Below, piece after piece: positions 56,446-64,000 of a stretch of DNA of 64,000 bases (the stretch's first letter is position 1; each line of letters starts with the position of its first letter). This DNA comes from Anaerofilum hominis (lineage in GTDB: Bacteria > Bacillota > Clostridia > Oscillospirales > Ruminococcaceae): assembly GCF_014287275.1 (NCBI RefSeq), contig NZ_JACONZ010000003.1, forward strand, positions 186,001 to 250,000, given 5' to 3'. The position numbers and the translations under genes were made by a program. Below the pieces are notes generated by a model that had not been told where the DNA came from, did no database searches, and saw only the letters and a list, made by a program, of their open reading frames with translations.

Positions 56446-57870
56446 ATGAACGAAAATCAAAGCACACAGGCCGTACAGGAGCTCTCGTCGGAAAAGACAG
56501 AACTCAAGCGCGAGGTTGGCCTGTTCGGCGGCATCTCGGTGCTGGCGGGCATCATGATCGGCTCCGGCATCTTCTACATCGGCGGCATTGTGCTGCAGCG
56601 GGCCGGCATGAGCCTGGGCCTGGCGCTGCTGGTGTGGGTGGTCGGCGGCCTTATCACCCTGATGAGCGGCATCTGCTATGCCGAGCTGGGGGCCATGATG
56701 CCCAAAGCGGGCGGCGGCTATGTCTACCTGCGCGAGGCCTACGGCGAGAGGGTCGCTTTCATGAGCGGCTTCTCCAACTTCATCCTGGGCTCTTCCGGCT
56801 CCAACGCGGCGCTGGCGGTGGCGTTTTCCACCTCGATCGCCAGCATGATGCCCGGCAGCTTTTTTGCCGAGAGCGGCCTGACCCAGAAAGGGCTGGCCAT
56901 CGCGATGATCGTGCTGCTCACCGTGATCAACATCTTCGGCATCAAGCTGGGCAGCACCGTGCAGAACATCTTCATGGTCCTCAAGATGCTGCCCATCTTT
57001 GCCATCCTCATCTGCGGCCTGTTTATGGGCAAGCAGAACCCCAGCCTTTCGGTCATCCCGGCTTCCAACCCCGGCTTTGCACAGATCTGCGGCATGGTGG
57101 CTTTCGGCGTGGTGGCCACCATGTGGGCCTATGAGGGCTGGACCAACCTGAACGGCATTGCGGAAGAGATCAAAAAGCCGAAAAAGAACCTGCCGCTGGC
57201 CATCATCATCTCCATCATCGGCGTCACCGTGATCTATGTGCTGTTCAACTACGCGGTCTACCGGGTGCTGCCGTATGATACCATCGTCTCCATGATCGAG
57301 AGCGGCAACTACTATCTGGGCACCGCGGCCGCAGGCAGCCTGTTTGGCAGCGCGGGCGGCCTGATCGTGGGCGCGGCCATGATCCTGGCCATCTTCAACT
57401 CGCTCAACGGCTGCGTGATGGTCTTTCCGCGCACCTACTACGCCATGGCCCGCGACGGCGCCTTTTTCAAGAGCATGGCCAAGCTGCACCCCACCTACAA
57501 GACGCCGGTCAACGCGCTGGTGGTGTCCGGCGTGGTGTCCATCGCCCTGGTCTGCGCCCGCGATCTGGGCCAGCTCACCAGCCTGGTGGCTTTCTGCGGC
57601 ATGGTCTTTAACGGCCTCACTTTCTATGCGGTCATCCGGCTGCGCAAAAAGTACCCCACCATGGACCGTCCTTACAAGGTCTGGGGCTATCCCGTCATGA
57701 TCATCATCATCTGCCTGATCATGGTCGGCCTGATGATCAACACTTTTATGGAGGACCCCGTCACCTCTGTCATCGGCCTGGCGGTGCCCATCGTGGGCCT
57801 GGTCCTTTACGAGCTGGTATTCAAGAAGAACCGCGAGGCGGCTGTCCGCGGTGAAGAGGAGGAAAAATAA
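56446..57870 (+). CDS. APC-family amino acid permease, probably for lysine
   Basis: A 474-residue, 12-helix carrier of the APC superfamily: GLFGGISVLAGIMIGSGIFYIGG at helix 1 (cited in part: GIMIGSGIFYIGG), the unwound-helix motif of LeuT-fold carriers. The lysine riboswitch upstream indicates expression when lysine is short, so lysine or a precursor is the likely substrate. ATG 56446 follows AAAGGGGAAAG. The downstream amidohydrolase begins one base after its stop. Confidence 0.88.
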   Translation: MNENQSTQAVQELSSEKTELKREVGLFGGISVLAGIMIGSGIFYIGGIVLQRAGMSLGLALLVWVVGGLITLMSGICYAELGAMMPKAGGGYVYLREAYGERVAFMSGFSNFILGSSGSNAALAVAFSTSIASMMPGSFFAESGLTQKGLAIAMIVLLTVINIFGIKLGSTVQNIFMVLKMLPIFAILICGLFMGKQNPSLSVIPASNPGFAQICGMVAFGVVATMWAYEGWTNLNGIAEEIKKPKKNLPLAIIISIIGVTVIYVLFNYAVYRVLPYDTIVSMIESGNYYLGTAAAGSLFGSAGGLIVGAAMILAIFNSLNGCVMVFPRTYYAMARDGAFFKSMAKLHPTYKTPVNALVVSGVVSIALVCARDLGQLTSLVAFCGMVFNGLTFYAVIRLRKKYPTMDRPYKVWGYPVMIIIICLIMVGLMINTFMEDPVTSVIGLAVPIVGLVLYELVFKKNREAAVRGEEEEK

Positions 57871-57871
57871 G

Positions 57872-59473
57872 ATGGCAATTGTCATTTATAATGCAAAGGT
57901 CTATGTGGAACGGGACAATTTTGCCCAGGCGGTGCTGGTAGAGGACGGCCTCATCCGGGCTGTGGGCACCAATGAAGAGGTCCTGGCCGCCGCCCCGGCG
58001 GATGCCGAGCGGTACGACGCCGCGGGCCGCACCGTGGTGCCGGGCTTCAACGACTCTCACCAGCACCTCTACTCGGTTGGGACCAACCTGGAATCGGTGG
58101 ACGTCCACGGCGTCACCAGCATTGCGGACGTCAAGCGCATCACCCGCGCGTTTATCGAAAAAAATCAGCCCGCCCCGGGCAGTGTGGTCTACGGCAGCGG
58201 CTGGAACCAGGATTATTTCACCGACGAGTCCCGCCTGCTCACCCGGCAGGACCTGGACGAGATCTCCACCGACCTGGCCATTGTGCTGGAGCGCGCCTGC
58301 GGCCATATCCTCGTCGCCAACACCCGCGCCATCGAGCTGGCCGGCATCACAAAGGACTCGACTCCCGTGGCGGGCGGCGCGTTCGACTATGACGCCGACG
58401 GCGAGCTGACCGGCATCTTCCGCGAGAACGCCTGCAATGCTTTTACCGCCATCAAGGCCGAGCAGACCGTGGAGATGGTGGAGCACACGCTGCGCACCGC
58501 CATGGCCCATGCGGCCGAGTGCGGCGTGACCTCGGTGCAGACCATGGACGTGCGCCCGGCGGACTGGCCGGTCATGCTGGAAGCCTACAAGCGGGTGCAG
58601 CAGGACCCCACCGTCCGCGTTTATCACCAGTGCAATTTCCAGGACCCGGAGAGCTTTCAGCGCTTTCTGGACGCAGGATACAAGACCGGCGTCGGCGACG
58701 CGGTGAACAAGATCGGCCCGCTGAAGCTGTTTGTGGACGGCAGCCTGGGCGCACGCACCGCCCTGATGCGCGAACCTTATTGTGACGACCCCTCCACCAG
58801 CGGCATTGCCACCCTCACCCAGCAGGAGTTCAACACGCTGGTGGCCATGGCGGCCGAGCATGGCTGCCAGGTGGTGACCCACGCCATCGGCGACGGCGCC
58901 ATCGAGCTGGTGCTGAACGGCTATGACACGGTCTGCAAAGACGGCGAGAACCCGCTGCGCCTGGGCGTGGTACACTGCCAGATCACCGACCGCCCCCTGG
59001 TGGAGCGGTTCGCGGAGAACGACATCCTGGCGCTGGTGCAGCCCATCTTCCTGCATTACGACATGACCGTGGTCGAGGACCGGGTGGGCAAGGAGCTGTC
59101 GTCCACCAGTTATGCCTTTGAGAGCATGCGCCGGCTGGGCATCCATATGAGCTTCGGCACCGATTCCCCGGTAGAGGATATGGACCCCATCGACAACCTT
59201 TACTGTGCGGTGACCCGCAAAAACCTGAACGGACAGCCGGAGGACGGCTTCTATCCCGGCGAGTGCGTGGACATCTGCGATGCGGTGGACGCCTATACTG
59301 CCGAGAGCGCCTATGTCAGCTTTGAAGAGGATGTAAAAGGCCGCATCAAGCCGGGCTATTACGCCGACCTGGTGGTGCTCAGCGAGGATATTTTCACCAT
59401 GCCCGCCGACGAGCTGCGCCGCACCAAGGTGGACGCCACGATGATGGGCGGCCGGTTTGTCTACCAGAGATAA
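57872..59473 (+). CDS. Amidohydrolase, YtcJ-like
   Basis: A 533-residue metal-dependent amidohydrolase of the Amidohydro_3/YtcJ group: FNDSHQHLYS metal motif, VTHAIGDGAIELVL, VHCQITDRPLVERF and FGTDSPVEDMDPI with the last metal Asp. Substrates in the family include N-substituted amino acids, formamides and cyclic amides. ATG 57872 is preceded by GAGGAGG inside the end of the permease gene, so it falls under the lysine riboswitch. A link to lysine derivatives is therefore an inference worth testing. Confidence 0.88.
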   Translation: MAIVIYNAKVYVERDNFAQAVLVEDGLIRAVGTNEEVLAAAPADAERYDAAGRTVVPGFNDSHQHLYSVGTNLESVDVHGVTSIADVKRITRAFIEKNQPAPGSVVYGSGWNQDYFTDESRLLTRQDLDEISTDLAIVLERACGHILVANTRAIELAGITKDSTPVAGGAFDYDADGELTGIFRENACNAFTAIKAEQTVEMVEHTLRTAMAHAAECGVTSVQTMDVRPADWPVMLEAYKRVQQDPTVRVYHQCNFQDPESFQRFLDAGYKTGVGDAVNKIGPLKLFVDGSLGARTALMREPYCDDPSTSGIATLTQQEFNTLVAMAAEHGCQVVTHAIGDGAIELVLNGYDTVCKDGENPLRLGVVHCQITDRPLVERFAENDILALVQPIFLHYDMTVVEDRVGKELSSTSYAFESMRRLGIHMSFGTDSPVEDMDPIDNLYCAVTRKNLNGQPEDGFYPGECVDICDAVDAYTAESAYVSFEEDVKGRIKPGYYADLVVLSEDIFTMPADELRRTKVDATMMGGRFVYQR

Positions 59474-59502
59474 TTTGAACGGCATATAATACGATCTGTT
59501 AT

Positions 59503-59532
59503 GACCGCGCGGGGGTTCCCGCGCGGTTTTTT
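59503..59532 (+). terminator. Terminator after the amidohydrolase
   Basis: CCGCGCGGG, GGTT loop, CCCGCGCGG, then TTTTTTT. Confidence 0.9.
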
Positions 59533-59769
59533 TGCGGGAGGTTTGTGGGGAGAGGAGAAACGGGCTGTGGGGGAAAAACGCCCGAGCGGTCTGTGCGGCA
59601 AGAGGCAATTTCCCCCAGTAAAGATGCACCGCACAAGGGCGCGCGTATTTGCCGGCGACAGTCAAAGTTCGCCCGACCGGATTGTTGACGGGGGAACCGA
59701 ATTAGCTGTTCTGGAGGTGAAAAGAAGAGAAAAAACTTCCTATTTCTATTTTAAAGGAGGCCAAAAAAT

Positions 59770-60555
59770 ATGACGGCAAAGTATGAGATCATGTCGAGGA
59801 ACGATATTGATGTTTCATTTGATTTTACAACGGATACTCCTGGTTATTGGGCAAACTTTTGGAACAAAAATGATGGTCTCGGGACAGGTGGCAAAGATCC
59901 GGATGTGTTAAGCAAAACATTGCAAAAATATCATCAAATCTTGTGGAGTAAAGAGCTGCCTAACGGTGAGATGCTGGATCTTTCCATTGGAAAAGGTCCT
60001 TCTTATCTTATATGGAAAAATTTTAGGTTTGGCAGTGATTCGATTACTGCGAGTTTTAGATATAAGAGATATAAAAAAATGCTGCAGCAGGTCGAAGATG
60101 CACTGCCAAACTATAGAGCATATATGGAAGCTTATATAAAAAAATCTTATACTATTGGTGGTTCTATCATTTTTCCAAAAAGAATGGGTGGGATAAATCA
60201 AAGCAGGGGCTGCAATCCTTTCATCAAAGACAGATGGGACTTATCTTTAGAATGTATTCGCAGATATTATTCAGGAGAAGAAAGTCCCTTGTCGAAAGTT
60301 TTACAGCAAGATCGAGATTTCTTTAATTTATTTGTAAATTTTAAAGGGTATGTAGACTTCTTTTATTTGCAGGATTGTGTGAGCGCAGATTATAGCGAAG
60401 TAAAGATATGGATAGGGGATGCAGAATTTACTCATGATCCGCTTCCACAAACGGTAGATTCCTATTTGGTTTGGATAAAAAGCAATTTGGATTTTGTGGA
60501 GAAAAGAAATCAATGGATCCAAAAGGTTTGTCAAAGCAAAGGAAACAAAGATTAA
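59770..60555 (+). CDS. DUF6994-like protein, AT-rich
   Basis: A 261-residue soluble protein: DVSFDFTTDTPGYWANFW, LPNGEMLDLSIGKGPSYLIW and FGSDSITASFRYKRYKKM. I recall this as the DUF6994 family, though the number should be checked. AAAGGAGG precedes ATG 59770. Its base composition (about one third GC) is far below its neighbours, which suggests recent transfer. No domain of known function; such genes often sit in islands with toxin or immunity genes, but none is seen next to it. Confidence 0.82.
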   Translation: MTAKYEIMSRNDIDVSFDFTTDTPGYWANFWNKNDGLGTGGKDPDVLSKTLQKYHQILWSKELPNGEMLDLSIGKGPSYLIWKNFRFGSDSITASFRYKRYKKMLQQVEDALPNYRAYMEAYIKKSYTIGGSIIFPKRMGGINQSRGCNPFIKDRWDLSLECIRRYYSGEESPLSKVLQQDRDFFNLFVNFKGYVDFFYLQDCVSADYSEVKIWIGDAEFTHDPLPQTVDSYLVWIKSNLDFVEKRNQWIQKVCQSKGNKD

Positions 60556-60899
60556 ATAAATAATCTTAAAACTTTTTAAAAGCCGTATTTTCGTAATTTC
60601 CATAGGCAAATGAGCTCAAAAAAACGTAAATCATATGATAAAAAATTTTATTTTAAGCAATTTTTTATAAGGCAGTGTAAAAGTACTTGTGAAAAGTTAT
60701 AAAGGGGCCCGTCATCCCATTTTTAAAAGCCTTTCCGATCGGCGGCTGAAAACCGGGCAGGCGCGGTTTTGTTATCCCGCCGCGCTTTCTGCCGAAAGCC
60801 TCCGGGATATCCGCCGCATACGCTGATTTTTCGCCGTAAGGCCTGCCTGCCGGGCAGCGGCCATAAAAATAAATTGATTTTTCTTGTACAATCTGACGG
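60556..60899. other. Intergenic stretch, AT-rich then GC-rich
   Basis: Left half (to ~60700) continues the AT-rich composition of the DUF gene, right half returns to the host composition, so a transfer boundary lies near 60700. No gene supported. Confidence 0.45.
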
Positions 60900-60929
60900 T
60901 TGCAGGGCGTTGCGCGGCAACGGTACAAT
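60900..60929 (+). promoter_or_regulatory. Promoter of the DUF2804 gene
   Basis: TTGCAG (60900-60905), 18-base spacer with an inner GTTGCGCGGCAAC palindrome, TACAAT (60924-60929). Confidence 0.55.
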
Positions 60930-60948
60930 GAATGGGAGGTGAGGCGCT

Positions 60949-61953
60949 ATGGAACAAAAACTGTTTACCGTCCCGGGCCCTGTTTTGGATGAGAGGGGGC
61001 GCCCTGTGCCCGGATATTCCACCCGCAGCGTGCTGCGCTATGACCGCAGCGCCATAAAGGCCAGCCCTTTCCGCATCAAGGAGTGGGACTTTTATCAGGT
61101 CAGCGACCGGGAAAAGTGCCTGCAGTTCACGCTGGGGCATGCCAGCTATGCGGGACAGGTGGGCATCATGTTTTTCGACTTCATCAAGGGTGAGTGGATC
61201 GCCAACTTCGACAAGCTGCTGGCGTTCCCTTTCGGGAGCCTGCATATGCCGCAGGACGCAGAGGCGGACCATACCCTGACCTATGACAAAGGCGGTATTT
61301 TTATGCAGTACCGGGTACAGGGCGACACCCGGGTGCTGTGCTGCAAAAAGGGCGATTTTGACGCCGAGATCACCCTCACGCGGGAAAACCCCGAGTCCAT
61401 CGTGATCAATATCCCGTTTGACCAGAAGCCGACCCAGTTTTACTATAACCACAAGATCAACTGTATGCGGGCCAGCGGCAGGGTGCGGGCGGGCGGCAGC
61501 GAATACGTTTTTGACCCGGCGGAAAGCTTCGGCCTGTTGGACTGGGGACGCGGGGTCTGGCCCTTTCATAACGAGTGGTTCTGGTCCAATGGCACCGGCC
61601 TGGTGGAGGGCGAGGTCTTCGGCTTTAATCTGGGCTGCGGATTCGGCAATGTGAGCGCGGCCACCGAAAACACGCTGTTTTGGCGCGGTGCGGCGCACAA
61701 GCTGGGAAAGGTCTCCATCACCCATGAGGCGGATTTCATGAAGCGCTGGCGCCTGGCCGATGAGGCGGGGCGGCTGGAGCTGGTCATGACTCCCACCTGG
61801 GACCGCACCACCAGCACAAAGGTGCTCTTCATCGACAATTGCTGTCATCAGGTGTTCGGCCGCTTCGACGGTTTTGCAGTGCTGGACGACGGCACGCGCG
61901 TGGAGGTCAAAGAGCTCTATGCCTTTGCAGAACACGCCGTGAACAACTGGTAA
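60949..61953 (+). CDS. DUF2804 domain-containing protein
   Basis: A 334-residue beta-rich protein matching DUF2804: IKEWDFYQVSDREKCLQFT, GHASYAGQVGIMFFDF, NHKINCMRASGRV and LLDWGRGVWPFHNEWFWS. This domain resembles lipocalin-like or AttH/hydroxysteroid-related folds, with no established function. GGGAGG precedes ATG 60949. Single gene with its own promoter. Confidence 0.9.
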   Translation: MEQKLFTVPGPVLDERGRPVPGYSTRSVLRYDRSAIKASPFRIKEWDFYQVSDREKCLQFTLGHASYAGQVGIMFFDFIKGEWIANFDKLLAFPFGSLHMPQDAEADHTLTYDKGGIFMQYRVQGDTRVLCCKKGDFDAEITLTRENPESIVINIPFDQKPTQFYYNHKINCMRASGRVRAGGSEYVFDPAESFGLLDWGRGVWPFHNEWFWSNGTGLVEGEVFGFNLGCGFGNVSAATENTLFWRGAAHKLGKVSITHEADFMKRWRLADEAGRLELVMTPTWDRTTSTKVLFIDNCCHQVFGRFDGFAVLDDGTRVEVKELYAFAEHAVNNW

Positions 61954-62417
61954 GCCGGACGGAGACCGCGGGACAGGAGGGGCCCCCGGGCGCGCCGCAG
62001 GGCGCTTTCTTTGCGGCAAACCGCGCCGCTGGGCCGCTTTTGACCCTGTGCGCCGCCGGCACTGCAGGGCGGTGGGTGGCGGAACGGTTTTGCGCGTCCG
62101 CCTTTTCTTCACTGCGGGCGACACTTTCAGATGACAACAGGGCGGCCTCTGCCGGGTGTGCGGCGCGGAGGGTGTCCCGCTTAAAGTTTGAAAAAAGGCG
62201 GCGGCCCGGCGCCGAAAAAAGCAAAAACGGAAGCTTCTGCGGCCACGGAACAGGTGCAAAACAGCGGGAAACGGGGAAAAGCGGCGAAGGAGCTGCTCTT
62301 TCGGCCCGGTCACGGACCCCTTTGCAGGGCCGGCTTTTTAGTGCTTTAAGGAGGAGAGCCGACCGAAAACAGATCTTTACTTTTTGAGAGCGCAGGGCGC
62401 GGAAAGGGTGCGTTTAG
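61954..62417. other. Intergenic stretch, no gene seen
   Basis: GC-rich gap of 464 bases. Around 62320-62345 a short GGCCGG-type stem runs into TTTTTAG and may terminate readthrough. No frame with a ribosome site. Confidence 0.45.
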
Positions 62418-62930
62418 TTGATACGGGCAGCACAGCTGGAAGACATGGAACAGATCCTGCGGGTTTACGACACGGCCCGCAGGTATATGAAAGACAGCGG
62501 AAACCCCACCCAGTGGGGAGACGATTACCCGGCGCGGACCCTGCTGGAAAACGATATCCGCAAAGGACAGCTCTATGTGGACGAGGAGGGGGGAGCGGTG
62601 CATGGGGTTTTTGCCTTTATTCTGGGCAAGGACCCCACCTACGCTGTTATTGAACAGGGGGCCTGGAAAAACGACGCCCCCTACGGCACCATCCACCGGG
62701 TGGCGGGGGACGGCGCGGTGAAAGGTGTGTTTGCGCGCTGCCTTGCATTCTGCCTTTGCCTGAGCGGCGAGATCCGCATCGATACGCATCACGACAACCA
62801 CACCATGCAGCACCTGATCGAAAAGAACGGTTTTGCGCGCTGCGGTATCATTCATGTGGAGGACGGCAGCCCGCGCATCGCCTACCAGTATGTGGGGGAT
62901 ATCAGGGGAAAAAGCATGGATAATTCTTGA
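62418..62930 (+). CDS. GNAT-family N-acetyltransferase
   Basis: A 170-residue acetyltransferase starting at TTG 62418 (M-I-R-A-A-Q-L-E-D-M) with GGAAAGGG upstream. The GNAT fold is seen as an N-terminal strand-helix, GKDPTYAVIEQGAW, and the closing IRIDTHHDNHTMQHLIEKNGFARCGI, which is typical of the acetyl-CoA and C-terminal part. The acceptor is unknown. Confidence 0.87.
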   Translation: MIRAAQLEDMEQILRVYDTARRYMKDSGNPTQWGDDYPARTLLENDIRKGQLYVDEEGGAVHGVFAFILGKDPTYAVIEQGAWKNDAPYGTIHRVAGDGAVKGVFARCLAFCLCLSGEIRIDTHHDNHTMQHLIEKNGFARCGIIHVEDGSPRIAYQYVGDIRGKSMDNS

Positions 62931-62955
62931 CCTTTCGCGGCACAATTGATATAAT
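62927..62955 (+). promoter_or_regulatory. Promoter of tRNA-Ser
   Basis: TTGACC (62927-62932), 17-base spacer, perfect TATAAT (62950-62955), 42 bases before the tRNA. Confidence 0.8.
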
Positions 62956-62997
62956 AAATAAGCGCCTCTGCGGCAGCAGCCGTGGCAGCGCCATGAT

Positions 62998-63086
<89 letters not shown>

Positions 63087-63093
63087 AGTGAGT

Positions 63094-63152
63094 GACCATA
63101 GCCTATTCGAACAAATCCATGAGATTTGGCGGGTAGGCTATGGTCCTTTTTT
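63094..63152 (+). terminator. Terminator of tRNA-Ser
   Basis: GACCATAGCCTA (63094-63105) pairs perfectly with TAGGCTATGGTC (63134-63145) and is followed by CTTTTTT; an inner CAAATC/GATTTG stem extends it. Confidence 0.9.
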
Positions 63153-63321
63153 GCCCATGAGCCTTGATATTGCAAGGCTTACGGGCTTTTAATATCTCTT
63201 CTGAAAATGACACATGAAAACGCAAATAGTCCAAATTCGAAGTGCAAATAGTAAAAATTTTGAAATCTGAACCCCTATGTGTCACGGCTCATGAGAGCCT
63301 CATGGGAGGGTCATGACTGGT
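63153..63321. other. Gap with repeated CATGA words
   Basis: No gene supported. Between about 63272 and 63340 the word CATGA or CATGG recurs five times at 10-18-base spacing. It might include the end of the IS element, but no clear terminal repeat can be matched because the other IS end is missing. Confidence 0.35.
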
Positions 63322-63770
63322 TCATGAGATACCCATGAACTGCTTTTCAATTTGACATGGTGTTAGATTTTTCAACGTCCGATGGGGACGTTGCGTGTTG
63401 TAGAACTTTATGCAGGAGTCAATGCCATGCTTAAAGGCTGCCTCTGACGGGTAATCCCTCCGATACAACTCCTCCTTTTTGAGAGACGCAAAGAACGACT
63501 CCGCGACCGCATTATCATGTGGTCGGCCTGAATGGGAAAATGACTGTACAAATGCACAGTCATGAAGCAATTGCTGAAAGCGATGGGATGTATATTGTGC
63601 GCCTCGATCGCTGTGAAAAATTAGTCCAGCCTCTGGCTCGCGAGTGTCACACGCCATTGTAAGCGTAGCCGTAATAAGCTGGGTGCTGTTCTTCTTGGAA
63701 ACTTTATAGGCAATGATCCGGCGAGAAAACAGATCTTTTTCGTCAACACAAGCCAACAAAACAGACCTGT
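63322..63770 (-). pseudogene. IS3-family transposase OrfB remnant
   Basis: The C-terminal ~149 residues of an rve-type transposase: DLFSRRIIAYKVSKK, HSDRGAQYTS with the second catalytic Asp, and DNAVAESFFASLKKE with the Glu of the DDE triad; tail YNTQRPHRTLKNLTP. Everything before DLFSRR, including the first catalytic Asp, is missing, cut near 63770 where an inverted repeat begins. Inactive fragment. Confidence 0.9.
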
Positions 63771-63803
63771 TTTTTATTAAAAGATAAAAGACAGGTCTGT
63801 TTT
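63758..63803. repeat. Inverted repeat at the IS remnant breakpoint
   Basis: AAAACAGACCTG (63758-63769) and CAGGTCTGTTTT (63792-63803) are perfect 12-base arms around an AT-only 22-base spacer. It may be a bidirectional terminator or the end of an inserted element. Confidence 0.65.
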
Positions 63804-63850
63804 CATTTCTTAAAAAGCAAAATAAGTTAGCAGTAGAAAAGGGTATCGAA

Positions 63851-64000
63851 ATGCCGCTATTGTCAGAAGCTGAACAAAAAATTGTAATTTTTATGAGTTT
63901 GTTAACTGGATCAAAATATTTTTATCACGATATGAGTTATACTTGGTATTATAAGGGACGTCAAATCAGAATGGGTGAAATCCCACCATTACCACCGAGT
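63851..64000 (+). CDS. AT-rich protein, N-terminal part, runs off the window
   Basis: Fifty codons from ATG 63851 (AAAAGGG eight bases upstream) are open to the window edge. The peptide starts MPLLSEAEQKIVIFMSLLTG and continues with aromatic and polar residues (FYHDMSYTWYYKGRQ). Composition is much lower in GC than the host average. No family recognised from this part. Confidence 0.5.
   Translation, partial: MPLLSEAEQKIVIFMSLLTGSKYFYHDMSYTWYYKGRQIRMGEIPPLPPS

Overview
The window is a GC-rich (roughly 60-65 % by eye) chromosome segment whose gene families point to an anaerobic Firmicute of the class Clostridia, most like the Oscillospirales/Ruminococcaceae. This is inferred from an electron-bifurcating HydABC [FeFe]-hydrogenase, a DRTGG/HfsB-like hydrogenase regulatory cluster, an F-type ATP synthase with a sodium-type c-subunit, a BceRSAB module, an L-box (lysine) riboswitch, AGGAGG ribosome sites and TTGACA/TATAAT promoters. 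No 16S rRNA is present, so the lineage is not proven.

Layout. 1-8.2 kb: end of a YfcC-like transporter, then a sugar-uptake locus on the plus strand (MBL-fold hydrolase, lipoprotein binding protein, permease, two-domain ATPase, ROK repressor, esterase) with two similar palindromes in front of it. 8.2-15.4 kb, minus strand: a complete Bce-type module (response regulator, intramembrane-sensing kinase, ABC ATPase, FtsX permease, plus an unlisted 32-residue membrane peptide), then an alpha/beta hydrolase and YccF. 15.6-22.8 kb: the ATP synthase operon atpI-B-E-F-H-A-G-D-C. 23.3-26.7 kb, minus: a BlaI repressor and an M56 metalloprotease fused to an Asp-box (BNR) beta-propeller, followed by a second copy of the propeller in a separate frame. 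26.8-34.1 kb: AEC transporter, VOC protein, broken XRE regulator, GPH-type symporter with an aminopeptidase-like hydrolase, DUF5662, and a DUF5685/J-domain pair. 34.6-38.7 kb, minus: vanG-like ligase, vanXY and vanT as an overlapping three-gene operon with no vanRS beside it. 39.2-42.3 kb: a frameshifted Crp/Fnr regulator, a glycosyltransferase and small unknowns. 42.3-51.3 kb: two divergent hydrogenase operons. 52.1-56 kb: pgk, tpiA, gpmI. 56.1-59.5 kb: a lysine riboswitch, an APC permease and an amidohydrolase. 59.7-64 kb: an AT-rich DUF gene, DUF2804, GNAT, tRNA-Ser(CGA), then an IS3 remnant and an AT-rich edge that looks acquired.

How it fits together. The hydrogenase operons would dispose of NADH and ferredoxin electrons from fermentation, the triose half of glycolysis supplies the reductant, and the ATP synthase probably works with a sodium gradient. 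Several loci deal with envelope stress or cell-wall chemistry: Bce module, BlaI-M56 pair and D-Ala-D-Ser-type operon. The parts least like textbook systems are the M56-beta-propeller sensor with its amber codon at an Asp-box Trp, the orphan vanG-XY-T operon, the two-carboxylate c-subunit, and two unexplained intergenic tandem-repeat arrays (11.57-11.85 kb and 27.8-28.1 kb).
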